A model generated the notes under the pieces. It did not search any database and was not told the DNA's origin. It worked only from the letters and a program-made list of their open reading frames with translations. Shown here in pieces: positions 1 through 10,474 of a stretch of DNA of 64,000 nucleotides; within the stretch, counting starts at the first letter, position 1; the number at the start of each line of letters is the position of its first letter. Source of the DNA: Planoprotostelium fungivorum (taxonomy: Eukaryota; Evosea; Variosea; Cavosteliida; Cavosteliaceae); assembly GCA_003024175.1 (NCBI GenBank), contig MDYQ01000001.1:434001-498000 (forward strand), given 5' to 3'. The position numbers and the translations under genes are program-made.

Positions 1-666
1 GAGTTGCATTCGAGTGGAAGAGAGTGACGCGTTGTAGATCGGCGAGCGGTACGAGCGCCAGCGCACCCGCTTTGGCGGGAATGATTTCGGTCATCAACGG
101 TTGGCTGTTGAACAACGGACAAGCTTCCCTGGGCCCTCTAAATCCTCTATTTTACAAGGTGATATCTACATCGATGGATGTCATTCTGATGTTCTGATGA
201 AAGATGGCGGCCGAGCGACCATCTACATTCAAAGATATCACAAGGGGAGACATCAAGTGCAATCGGATGATGTGCTCCGAACGAGGTTACACCGCGATAG
301 AGGGGTGATCTACAACGTTGTAGATCCTCGATTGACTCGTTGTAGATGGGATCCCGCCTCCGGTTTGGGCTCCCTCCGCTACCCTGAATTTGTACAATAT
401 CTGAAGGTAAACGATTACACTCTTACACTTTTTCATTTTCGCAGGACAAGAGGGGAATCACAAACGATCCACCTTACGTGGAGCTGATGGAGCCAGTTGT
501 GATCTTCTTGATCGTCGCAGTCAGTGTCTCTCTCTTCACCGTGATCGTGGTCAATGCAGTCTGCCTCTGGCGATACAGAGAGAAGAGGACGTACACGCTG
601 GTACCCGACATACAAGGAGGAGAAGAGATGGAAGATGTAAATAATAGAAATCACGAGTGCTGTTGA
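1..666 (+). CDS. Sedolisin (S53, tripeptidyl-peptidase 1-like) with C-terminal membrane anchor, 3' part
   Basis: C-terminal end of a sedolisin-family serine protease; the rest lies left of the window. Coding exons read about 38-158, 204-304, 346-406 and 445-666, separated by introns of 45, 41 and 38 nt. The first exon carries the family's catalytic serine motif SGTSAS (Ser codon near 54-56), followed by MISVINGWLLNNG and LGPLNPLFYK, which match the TPP1 helix after the nucleophile. The next exons hold DITRG and GWDPASGLGS, the C-terminal Ca-site region of the family. Unlike lysosomal TPP1, the protein continues past the catalytic domain with a hydrophobic stretch (VVIFLIVAVSVSLF onward) and a short basic-then-acidic tail. 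This predicts a type I membrane-anchored protease with its active site outside the cytosol. The family is certain; the anchor is read directly from the frame. Confidence 0.88.
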
Positions 667-940
667 GGCAGAACGAAGTGTCATCTTCTCTTGTCTATCG
701 TATTACCTCCAAATTCAAGGACAACCAAGTCGAAGTCGAATGAATAAGATCTTCTGACATGGAATTGTCGGTGTATAGGTGTTTGGAAGCCAAAGGTGGA
801 GATCCATATTCATCCTCCATCGTTTGGAAAATGCGATGCCATCACGCGAAAATTGCGCCCCCACCCTGGAAGATGCGCTGGGGTTTACCGTGACTTCATA
901 TTCATTCCAACTACTGTACCCCATCAACAACACGCAAACC

Positions 941-1534
941 ATGAAAGTCTTACTACTCACCCTCGGCCTCGCAGTCTGCCTCGTCTCTGCTGGCAGCTTC
1001 GCTGCAGAAGGACCTGCAGGAGCCGTCGCTTACAAATCCAACGAAGCATCTCGTCTGTTGGCCATCGCTAGCATCCTCAGAGGAGGAGAAGATGACGCCG
1101 ACGATCGCGGACTTCTCTCCGACATCAACATCATCGGAAACTTCATCGGAGGAAAGAAGAACAGAATCGACGCCATCAACGACTTTGGCGGAGACTTCTC
1201 CGGTGAGACACATCGTGTGGAGGTGAAGAGTCTCACTCGTGCAGGCTTCGGCAACAAGAGAAACTTCCTCAGTGGAGCTTTCGGACAGTCTGACGACGAC
1301 TTCGTCTTTGACCTCGTCCAATCTATCCTCGCCCGCTCCAACCGTGGTGAGTTGAGGACATGATCACGAGATGATGACGGAAGAGCAGCTGGTTCTTTAA
1401 AGAGATCCAGCGGATCTGCCGACCCTCTTTCCATCCTGAGAGACCTCAACGTCATCGGTAACTTCATCGGAGGAAAGGAGAACAGAATCGATGCCATCAA
1501 CGGATACAAGGGCATCGGCTCCGGCGCTTTCTAA
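941..1534 (+). CDS. Small secreted protein with two copies of an IGNFIGGK-NRIDAIN repeat
   Basis: Two exons, 941-1346 and 1389-1534, joined by a 42-nt intron in matching phase, give about 183 residues. The start was chosen because it opens a good signal peptide (MKVLLLTLGLAVCLVSAGS). The mature part carries DINIIGNFIGGKKNRIDAIN before the intron and DLNVIGNFIGGKENRIDAIN at its very end, so one module is duplicated. No cysteines are present, and I do not recognise the family. The repeat spacing (about 20 conserved residues flanked by acidic linkers) looks like a processed secreted peptide precursor or a small structural secreted protein; neither idea is proven. Codon use matches its neighbours. 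Confidence 0.7.
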
Positions 1535-1691
1535 ACGAAGCAGAGAGGATAAAATACAATCACGCACGAAATTCGTTCTGTCAACTACAACATTTCACCT
1601 TCTCTCATCATACGATCGTCACGACTTCATCCTCTTCATGTGAAGATGATCACAGACATCGAGACGACACACAGAGAGACGACGGACAGAA

Positions 1692-4407
1692 TCATTTCTT
1701 TTTCATTTTGCCCTTGTCTCCCTGCTCCTTCTTTCCCTTCCCCCGTGTGGCAAAGTACCCCTCCACCAACTTCCTGATCTTGGGTTCCGTCGTTGGTGTG
1801 ATGTAATACTTTCCATCTTCCTTGTCCATCACCTTGTGCGTCAACTTCCTCGACAGCTCTTTAAACTTCTCCTGTCCTCTCTATCAGCTCCCTCTTCTCT
1901 TCCTCTTCTTCACCTTGTCTTTGATCTGTCCTTGGTTTCTGTATTTACTGAGGACATTCACCACGATCGCAGATGCTTCTGCCTTGAATTTGATCCTCCT
2001 CTCTTCTAAGGCCTTGATATCATCTGGTACGTTCTATTCAATGTCAGCATCATCATCATCATCATCGATGGACTCACGCTGGTGTCGACTTTTGGTATGG
2101 CAGATTCCCTTCTCTCCTTTGTCTTCTTCGCTTCTTCCTTCTCCTTGGCTGTGATGGCAGCAGCAGTGAAGGCGGCACTCTGAAGGGTGCTCAACAGTGC
2201 CTGAGCTGATACCCCGGGTAACCCAGATGTGATGATCTTCCCGCTGTTGTTGGTCAGGGGAATGGACTGAGAGTTGGGTGGGGGAGGGCCGGTTTGGCTC
2301 GTTGTAGTCGGGGGATATTGGTTGTACGGTGGTGGTTGAGAATAGCTCTCATCTGCAGAGGTGAGAATGAATGAAGGAGAAAGGACAGACCTGGAGTATT
2401 GTAGCGAGGTGGCTGGTTGTAGTTCCTCGGAGTATTGTATTGACCCGGTGGAGATGAAAAAGGCTGCCTGGGCTGTCGCGGTGGTGTCATACTACTCCTC
2501 CTACTCTCGTCAATCTACAACGCTCCATTTCAATGAAACTCACGAGGAGCAGTTTCGATATCTCTGGAAGAGCTCGGGATTTGATTCTAGAGAAGTATTG
2601 AACGTGTTCGCCAGAACAGAAGGAGGTGAATATGGCTCCTGGGGCAGAATGGGTCTGACAGGGGTCCGGCTCAGCAGAGCCTCGCCAAATTTAGACACAG
2701 GCTCTGTCTTGGTCTCTAAGCTGACTAGGGAAGCTAGATGGCTTTCTCTAGCCTCTCTCTCCAACTCTCTCTTTCTCTCCAGCTCTTCCTTCTCTTTCTC
2801 CCTCTGGATCTGTTTCTCTCGTGCTTCTTCATCTTCTTCGTATCTGTAACGTGTCATCTTCTTATTCTCATCATCATCGCATCGATGTGTCATCGATGAT
2901 GTAGGTGATGTCTCTCACCCGTATTCGTATTCATGTCGTCTGGGTTTGGTACTTCCTCTCTTTCCTCTCCTCTCCTCTTCTTCTTCCTCTTCTTCTTCTC
3001 TCTCTTCTTCCTCTTCCTCTTTCTCTTCTTCTTTCTCCTCCTCTTCCTCTTTCTCTTCTTCCTTCTCTACTCCTTCAATCGATTTGATCTCCTCTTCTTT
3101 CTTCTCCTCTACTTGTGCTTCTTTTCCTTCCTTCTCTTTCTCTTCCGTCTCTACCTTCACCTCCTCCTTTTCTCCCTCCTTCCCTTCCTCCTTCTTCTCT
3201 TCCTTCACCTCTTCTTCTTCTGCCTTCTCTTCTTTCTTCTCTTCCTTCTTCTCTTCCTTCTTCTCTGCCTTGTCCTCGATTTGAGTTGGTAGATTGTCCT
3301 TCTCCTCTTCGATGTCCATGAGCTCCTCCTCTTCCTCCTTCTTCTCCTTGTTCGGTTTCAATCTCTTCTTCTTCGGTTTCTCTTCCTCTTCTTTTCCTCT
3401 CCTCTTCTTTGTCTCCTCCTTCTTGTCTTCCTTCTTCTCCTTCTTGTCTTCCTTCTTCTCCTTCTTGTCTACCTTCTTGTCTACCTTCTTGTCTACCTTC
3501 TTCTCCTTCTTCTTCCCCTTCTTCTCTTCCTTCTCTTCCTTCTCTTCTTCCTCCTCCTTCTCTTCCTCCTCCTTCTCTTCCTTTCCTCTCTTCTTTTCTT
3601 TCTTCTTCGTTACCTTCTTCTCTTTCGTTTTCTCCTTTGTATCTTCTTTCGATCTACTCTTCCTCTCCCTCTTCTATCATGGTTCAACACATCGTCTCCC
3701 TCCATCACTTCACCTTCTTCTCAACTTTCTTTGGCTCCTCCTCGATGACATCATCCAGCTCCTCTTCTTCTCCTTGTTTCTCTTCTGTCTTCTCTTCTTT
3801 CTTCTCTTCTTTCTTTTCCTCATCCATATTCTCCTCCTCATCTTTCGTCTTTTCCTCTTCTGCTTTTTCTTTCACGTCGGTGGGCTGATGCAAAATGAGA
3901 TGGATAAGATAGAGATGGTGAAGATCGAGATGGCATTACCTTTTCGGCCTCTTCTGATTCTGAATCAGAGACAAACTCCTCTTCAATAACACCATCTTCC
4001 TCCTCTACTTCCTTCACTGGCTCATCTTTCGAATGTTTAAGACATTTGCAATCATGAAACAAACACACCTTTTTGTTTCGATTTTTTGTCCTTCTTCTCC
4101 TTCTTGCTCTTCTTCTCCTTCTTACTCTTCTTTTCCTGAACAGCTTCAACATCTGATGAATTTCGCTTCTGATGTGTACCTTCAGATCCTTGTTACTCTT
4201 ACTCTTCTTGTCATGTTTAGAAGATTTATCCTTCTTCTCTTTCTTTCGGTTCTTCTTCTGCTTGAGAGAAGTCTCATCGCTTACATCATCATCAGCGCTC
4301 CGCTTACGGCGCTTCTTCGTCTACATGTTTGTCGGAACCATCTTCGTCGCATGTTCCATATTCTATGGATAGACTCTCACCTCTGTGACATCCTCATCAG
4401 ATCCCAT
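1692..4407 (-). CDS. SRI-domain protein (SETD2-like RNA polymerase II CTD binder) with long Lys/Glu-rich region
   Basis: Minus-strand gene of several exons. The C-terminus is an SRI (Set2-Rpb1 interacting) domain. An exon with IVVNVLSKYRNQGQIKDK joins across a 33-nt intron to EKFKELSRKLTHKVMDKEDG and a following KIRKLVEGYF, closely like the SRI helix bundle of SETD2 (which has KLTHGVMNKE). In known proteins this domain binds the phosphorylated CTD of RNA polymerase II. Upstream come a Pro/Gln/Asn-rich stretch (about 2254-2490), a charged coiled-coil-like exon (2540-2893), a very long Lys/Glu tract and basic KKSKKEKK runs. No SET, AWS or WW domain is visible, so this is not a complete Set2 enzyme; it may be an SRI-bearing transcription or splicing factor. 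The first Met near 4407 and the first exon joins are tentative. Confidence 0.72.
2960..3890. repeat. Purine/pyrimidine-biased low-complexity tract coding Lys/Glu runs
   Basis: The plus strand is almost pure C/T (repeated cttctt, tcctct and cttgtc units) for about 900 bp. On the minus strand this encodes alternating Lys and Glu inside the SRI-domain gene. Short tandem units (such as the repeated tccttcttctcc-like blocks near 3415-3500) show recent local duplication. The tract can be read in all frames without stops, so its exact exon frame is uncertain. Confidence 0.85.
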
Positions 4408-4663
4408 CGTGAGTCACTCGTGTCTCGCCTGGAGGAGTTATGCAGTGGGTGATCACATCATCCGCTCTCTACAAACTGGAGACTTACAAAAATCGATATT
4501 ACGAATGATTTACGGCTTTCTCTTCAGCGTGACATCAACAAGAGGACGTCTGACAATCTCATTGAAGAAACCATCATAATTAAATTTTATTCATGAAATG
4601 AGCGGTTGTTGACGAGAAGCGTCCTGGGCGAAGCATCACGCTACGTGAGTAATGCTGAATGTG

Positions 4664-5006
4664 TCAGTCTTCTGGTATCTCCTGTACATAATGATACGTA
4701 TGGCCGATGGTCGTCATCACCGATGCACGATCCATACACCACTCACGATCGAGCTGACACTTCTTAAAGCACTTGAAGAATAGAGCTCTCTTAGACGTGT
4801 CTTGGACGAAGCCTATCACCGAGATGGAACTAGAGATACACCGTGTCCTAAACCGCAGTCGAAGTGGTGACACCTCATCTTTTCTTCACTGGTGATCCTC
4901 CGTAACATCACGTGAGTACCTCCCTGGTTCGTAAATGGATTAGCGTCTAATCAACATTTCTTGTGTGATTGGAAATTACAAGACGAGAAGAGAAGCTCGC
5001 ATTCAT
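4664..5006 (-). CDS. Small Cys/His-containing protein, unrecognised
   Basis: A possible three-exon minus-strand gene. A start at 5006 (MNASFSSRL) joins over a 55-60-nt intron to a segment with HVMLRRITSEEK and HHFDCGLGHG. A short intron then leads to GFVQDTSKRALFFKCFKKC and a tail ending at the stop near 4664. Phases agree, and an AATAAA-type signal follows downstream on the minus strand near 4595-4600. The last intron would be only about 29 nt, shorter than most here. Four or five cysteines suggest a small metal-binding or disulphide protein. I do not recognise it, and it could be part of a neighbouring gene's leader. Confidence 0.35.
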
Positions 5007-5302
5007 TGAAAGATGAATGAGAATCCGCCGATATTCATCTTTAAAATGAGAAATAAAGGTACGTGTCACCAAAATTTACATATCGGGAAGCGAATTCGCA
5101 TCTGCGAACAAAGCAAACCGTTGTCTAAATTTCTTACCGCAAGCACACACCTTCCATCTCAAAACAACCGAACAGACATAGTACTAATAGACAACATAAT
5201 CGATAGCTTTGTAAAACTACTCACGAATAACTCCACATCTTGGAGTTGCAACATACACACGAGAATCAGACACCAGATAATGTGCATCACACCCGGCAGA
5301 GT

Positions 5303-8225
5303 ATGAGCTTCGTAGCCACTCTGTCTATCCAGCAATCAGATATCATCCCAGCGAGCAATGAGAGGCCCTCTCTCTTTCTCTCTTCACCATTTCTCGTCAA
5401 ACATTCTGCAAAGAGCTCTCCGATCGATACACCTCATAGATCTCCACGCCTGTTCTTCCAGCGTAAAGAGAGAGGTGTGCAAATGCATTCTATGATGTCG
5501 CCATCAAAGATATCAAGTATCCCTTAGACATTCGATTTCTAAATCAAATTCCAGATGTTCAAGCGGATGTTCAGAGGAATTTACCCAAGTCTGACTCCTC
5601 ATCGAGCCTTCAAGGGAGCTCTTCCCCATTGTTGGCACCACCACCCACACCAATCATCAGCCCCTCAAGCGACTTTGGATTGCCCATCTTTGGGGATTCA
5701 GACAGTGACAGCTTTTATGAGTCGCCGAACCACCACCTCAACTCCTCCCGAGTCAAGTGAGATCGAATCCATCCAAACCTTGTCTTACAATATTCAGGAA
5801 TGCCTCGGGGTCACTTACGGATGATGAACTGAATCCCACGCAAGAGGATCCAGATTCAGACGTAAGCGAAGATGAATGGGACGTAGGAATGGCTCTCGGC
5901 TTTGACGAAGAGGTATCATCCTCTCCCACCCTCTCATCTGATTCCATCGATCAGATCAAAAACTCCATGGAGATGTTCGAAGAAGAGCTCTATCAAGTCA
6001 CCGGCCTCAGAAGAAGCAACGGAATTGCGGACACGGCCGATGTGACCGTCCCTCGAATCATCCATCCCAGAATCACATGGAAGGTCCAAGCCGATGGAGG
6101 TCTCTCCACTGAACAGATCGACTACTTCCAAGGTACAAACTCCATCTCTCCACCTGAACTGACCATTACAGATCGCCTCATCCACATCTTCTATGAACAG
6201 AGGATGACCTTCTGTCACCTCCTGATGGAACACTTCAACCAACACGCTTCCAGCCCCACCCACTTCCCCACCTTCTTGAGAGGACTATCCACCCTCGGCC
6301 TCTTCTGTGATATCTTCTTCCATTTTTCCGGGGCAGAACAAGTCTACAACGCCAAGGAGTTCGTCTACGCCTGCCAGCACGAGATGTTGACCCGTCTGGC
6401 ACCTCTGAGGAAGTCCATCAATCTATCTCTGTACAGAGCCTGTCAGTGTCTACTGGAAGGTCAAGACCTGAACCGACAAGAGAGGAAAAACCTGAGCATC
6501 ATCGTACAGATCCTGTCGAGCGGGGCTCAGGTGAAATCTCGATGAAATCTCGCGGAGTTCTGAAGGAAACAGGTGGCACCATCTATCGGACCGAACGAAG
6601 TGAACGGTGACGTCACACTACAATGCGCCTATCCTTCCATCTTCAGCAAGGAATTCATACAGCTGGAGCACATTGGCAAGGGAGGCTTTGGCAGGGTGAT
6701 CAAAGTCATCCACAAGACAGACGGGAAGCAGTACGCCCTCAAACTCATCCGATTCGATTCGGCCGACCAATCGACCACACAGCAGGTGAGGGCAGTTTCC
6801 CGCGCGAAATCTCACGGAACATTCAGGTCCTCCGCGAGGTGAAGACCCTCAGTTCCCTCAGCCACCCCAACGTGTGTCGATTCTACAACGCTTGGATCGA
6901 GTCCTCTCAGTACATCGACAACGTCTACAACACCCCCGCCCGCGGCCTCGTCTTCCCAGAAGATGAAATTTCGCTGGGAGATCAGAACAATATCTCTGGG
7001 AGTAGCTCCATCATCTTCGAGCAAACCAGCCGATGCGACAGCGGCGAATGTTCCTTCCGCTCTCTCTCCTCGCTGGGATCAGGGGTGAGCGTTGTAGATG
7101 AGAGACGGGCGTCTGACGCGTGCAGAGTGACGGTCTCACCTGTCAGTCTCGGCTGACATCTGTCGACGGAGATTATTCGATGGACGACAGGATCACTACC
7201 GGCAGGATGGACAGTTCAGATCGATTGGACGACAGAATGTCGACATCTGATGAATGCTCCACACTCCTCCGATTCGGAGACTACGACACCATGCAGTGCA
7301 GAAAATCCGAGGAAAAACCGCCCCGCAGGTAGATCTACAACGTTGTAGACGGTCGCTCACACAGACAGATTTGTCCTCTTCATTCAGATGGAATTCTACC
7401 GTCACAACACCCTCAGAGCTTGGTTAGACCACAGGAACGACAGCTCACCGAATCGCCTGGTCAAACCTCAGTGCAACGTCAAGATCTTCCGCCAGATCAC
7501 TTTGGGACTCGAATACATCCACCGAAAGGGAATCTTTCACAGAGACATCAAGCCGGATAACATCCTCATCTCAGAAGATGGAGAATTCAAGGTGAGAGGT
7601 TGGGTGGAGGGCCGGTGTGACTGGTTGTAGATCGGGGACTTCGGTTTGGCCAAGGAGTTTGAGTATTCGATGCCCGTTGTAGAGAGGATCAACGAGGCGA
7701 TACAAGAGCAATTAGAGGGAGAACACACGGGAGGCGTTGGAACACCCAGCTACGCCGGCCCGGAACAATTGGCGGGTTGTAGATACGACTTTAAATCCGA
7801 CATCTACTCCCTCGGTATCATCCTCTTCGAGCTCTACACCGTCTTCCACACCTACGCAGAGAGATCGAAGGTGAGAGTTGTAGATGGAAGCCCTCTGACG
7901 ACTTCAGGTCCTCTCGCAGTTGAGATCACAGATCGTCCCTGCCGAATTGCAGAGGATGTTCCCCTTAGAATGCAGCCTCATACTACAGATGACCAGCGCG
8001 AACGTGAGAGAGAGACCCACCGCTCAGGAGCTCCTCTTCCATCCCCTACTCACCACTCAGTGCAAGCAGGTGCGTTGTAGATGAAGGATGTAAGGCTGAC
8101 GAGGGCAGGAGGAGAACCTGTTGATCGAGAGCGAAGAGAATCTGGAGGCCCAGAAGGTTTGCATGAAGGAACTCGAGAGGAGATTGATGGAGCTGCAATT
8201 GGCCGATTCAAAGACTTGTCTATAA
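5303..8225 (+). CDS. eIF2alpha kinase, HRI (EIF2AK1)-like
   Basis: Multi-exon serine/threonine kinase of the eIF2alpha kinase family, which phosphorylates eIF2alpha to slow translation under stress. After a Ser/Pro-rich leader comes a helical N-terminal domain (about 6120-6540, with [10 protein letters not shown]) that resembles the N-terminal region of HRI. The kinase then starts at [15 protein letters not shown], with lysine in [28 protein letters not shown] is typical of this family. A Ser/Asp-rich insert (about 6930-7320) lies where eIF2alpha kinases have their long kinase insert. Next come [34 protein letters not shown] and [11 protein letters not shown] short coiled coil closes the protein ([11 protein letters not shown]), as in HRI. 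All catalytic residues are present. Introns are 37-80 nt in agreeing phase; one (about 6131-6169, 39 nt) is in frame and free of stops. Confidence 0.85.
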
Positions 8226-8481
8226 TACACCCTCCTCTTCACTCTATTGTCGTTGATCTTCGCTCATGTGTGTCTGTGGTCGTGTGTCAGCCGAACGTAT
8301 TCGCGTGGCATATAGTCTCTTTCTTCCCTAACAGCGACCACCACTGCCCTTCAACGGAGCAAAATCGTCATAGATGCCATGCTAGAAAAGAATAAGCGTG
8401 GGACAAAGGACGATATTGACAAAACAATCAAATATTACAATTATCTGTCTCTCATCAGACATCGGTTGACACAAGACCAAC

Positions 8482-10273
8482 ATGAAGAGGCAAAAGTTGC
8501 AAGAGGAGAATGTGGTTTCGGTATCACCAGAAGAATTAGCTCTGCACGTACTGAAAGCAATGGACGCTGCCGTTGTGATCCGATGTAGTTCTGAGGGGAC
8601 ATACAACATAGTTTTCACCAGTGATAGAGCCAGAGGGACATTACCCCATTTTATTGCAGACATACATCAGCAAGGCCCGTCTTCAGGACTCTTCTCAGAT
8701 GATGTCACGCGCTTTTGGAGGACGGTTCGTTCAGTGGCAATCACAGGCATCCCTACGAAAACAGATATGAAATCAGAGAGCAACATCACCACCAAGTGGG
8801 CATCCTTATCATGTCCGACATTGTTCACAAATTCAGGTTTCAAAAGATCGTAATTCTCGACCAGACGTACGTCGTCATCAGCTTGAAGCAAACAAAGGAG
8901 GGGAAACAAGTTGTTCCGTTTCTGAATCACGGTGATTGTCACTCCATCAGCATCACCTTCACTGAAGATAAAAGGTCCGACGGATGAGCATCTCGTCACC
9001 TACCTCTGTGACGCCATCGAGAACGACATCATCGGGCTGACCCTCGGCGTAGATTGCCTCTACGTGCAACTAACCTCACACGTGATTCTACAGCTCTCAC
9101 CTATAGCTCACATTCATCAGATGTGGGAGCCAGGCGTTGTCACCTATTATGCCGTCAATCCAAATACAGCCAGGATGTGTGGCATCGCTCCACATATGGC
9201 GAGAGGAAAGACTTCAGGTGAAGAAGAGGCGTCACGACGACGATCGTGCACCTCATAATCTCACAGTTGAACTAAACCGATCGAAACCTGAACTCATCCG
9301 CGCCGCGAGCCTATCAGATGAGACATTAGATCCCGTCTCGCAGAGATCCAGTTTCAACATGAACATGGGAAGCGATACAACACTCTTCATGGAGATGAAA
9401 CGGGTAAGTGTAGATGTCTTCGGCTCAGGATCCTGATGTCATGCAGATCACACCTGAGCTCTATCTGAACATCATGATCGTGCGAAGGGGTCAGGCCAAC
9501 AAGAGACCACAGTCCATTGTGGATAAGAAAGGAGTGGTGGCAGAGAGTTATAAGAAACACCAGTGGGAAACCCTCCTGGAGGACATCTTACGATTCGTCA
9601 GCGAGAACGTCCAATATGCATCTACAACGAAACTCGAGATACCCGGTCGACGATCTCATCACCACCAACGTGACTGACACTGCACAGATGAGTTCTTTAG
9701 AAACTCACAAAACATCTTCTGTTACATCTACCACGGTTCTTTTCTTCCCTCTCGCTCAGCTGATGGCTTTCAGTGGAAGTCGAGCTTCTGTGCACCCTCT
9801 CCAGGTGTGGATACACGTACACGCTTCAGCTGAGAGGAATCAGGTCACCTACAGAAGAGGTACTTCTATCACAAGACAGAAGGGCATAGAATGAGACGTC
9901 GCATCATGTGGATCGAGTCATTACCACAATTACAGATCATAGAGTACAGACACCTCGATCATTACGGAGAAGTCGTGACGGATCACCTGATCGGACCGGA
10001 GATGATGAGCTCGTGGCCCTTCCTCATCTCACAAGTGACACACAGAGAGGATTACAAGCTACAAAATGCGATGGAAGAGATCGTGAGAAGAAGAGAGAAG
10101 GAGGAGGGTTGATGAGAGAGCAGGATAAGGAGTTCAACATGGGTGCGTTGAGAGGGGAGGTGCCCTACGAGGAGATACAAGATTCTACGCAAGTGTTGTC
10201 GTACGTAAGCGGCATTCTGAACAACTGGGCTGTTCGTCATCGAAATAACCCCCCTTCCTCGCCATCGCATTAG
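8482..10273 (+). CDS. Multi-exon protein with a weak CG-1-like segment, function unknown
   Basis: Start chosen at 8482 (MKRQKLQEENVV), about 255 nt after the HRI-like gene. Joined exons include PTDEHLVTYLCDAIENDI (near 8975), a segment with ITPELYLNIMIVRRG (near 9450) and, after a 43-nt intron, DEFFRNSQNIFCYIYHG. The last continues through DGFQWKS, RYFYHKTEGHRMRRRIMWIE and IIEYRHLDHYGE. The order Gly-x-W, then YxxH, then RRxxxW, then a hydrophobic strand with YRHL recalls the CG-1 DNA-binding domain of CAMTA proteins. The match is loose, however, and no TIG, ankyrin or IQ region is seen. A 42-nt intron in phase near 10084 leads to a C-terminus ending at 10273. An alternative splice near 10230 could extend the frame to about 10590. 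Exon structure between 8640 and 8800 is uncertain. Confidence 0.5.
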
Positions 10274-10474
10274 AGATCTTGCACCGGCGTACTTTTATAC
10301 ATATGTGAAGATAAAATGGTTAGTGAATCACAGCCTGTTTCACAGCCGGAGTGGTGGCGATCACCAAGCGCGAAGGTGGCGTCATCATCTATTACAACTG
10401 CGAAGATGGAAACGAGGGAGCTTGTGCAAACTTGACAGAGAAGACCCAGAACGGAATGATTTATCAGAGGCCTC

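Noticed and set aside
2905-3989. Plus-strand Ser/Phe/Leu-rich open frames
   Set aside because: They are mirror images of the Lys/Glu low-complexity tract on the minus strand.
8379-8588. Frame beginning MLEKNKRGTKDD as an alternative start of the 8.5-kb gene
   Set aside because: No GT-AG join brings it into the downstream frame, so it is probably 5' leader.
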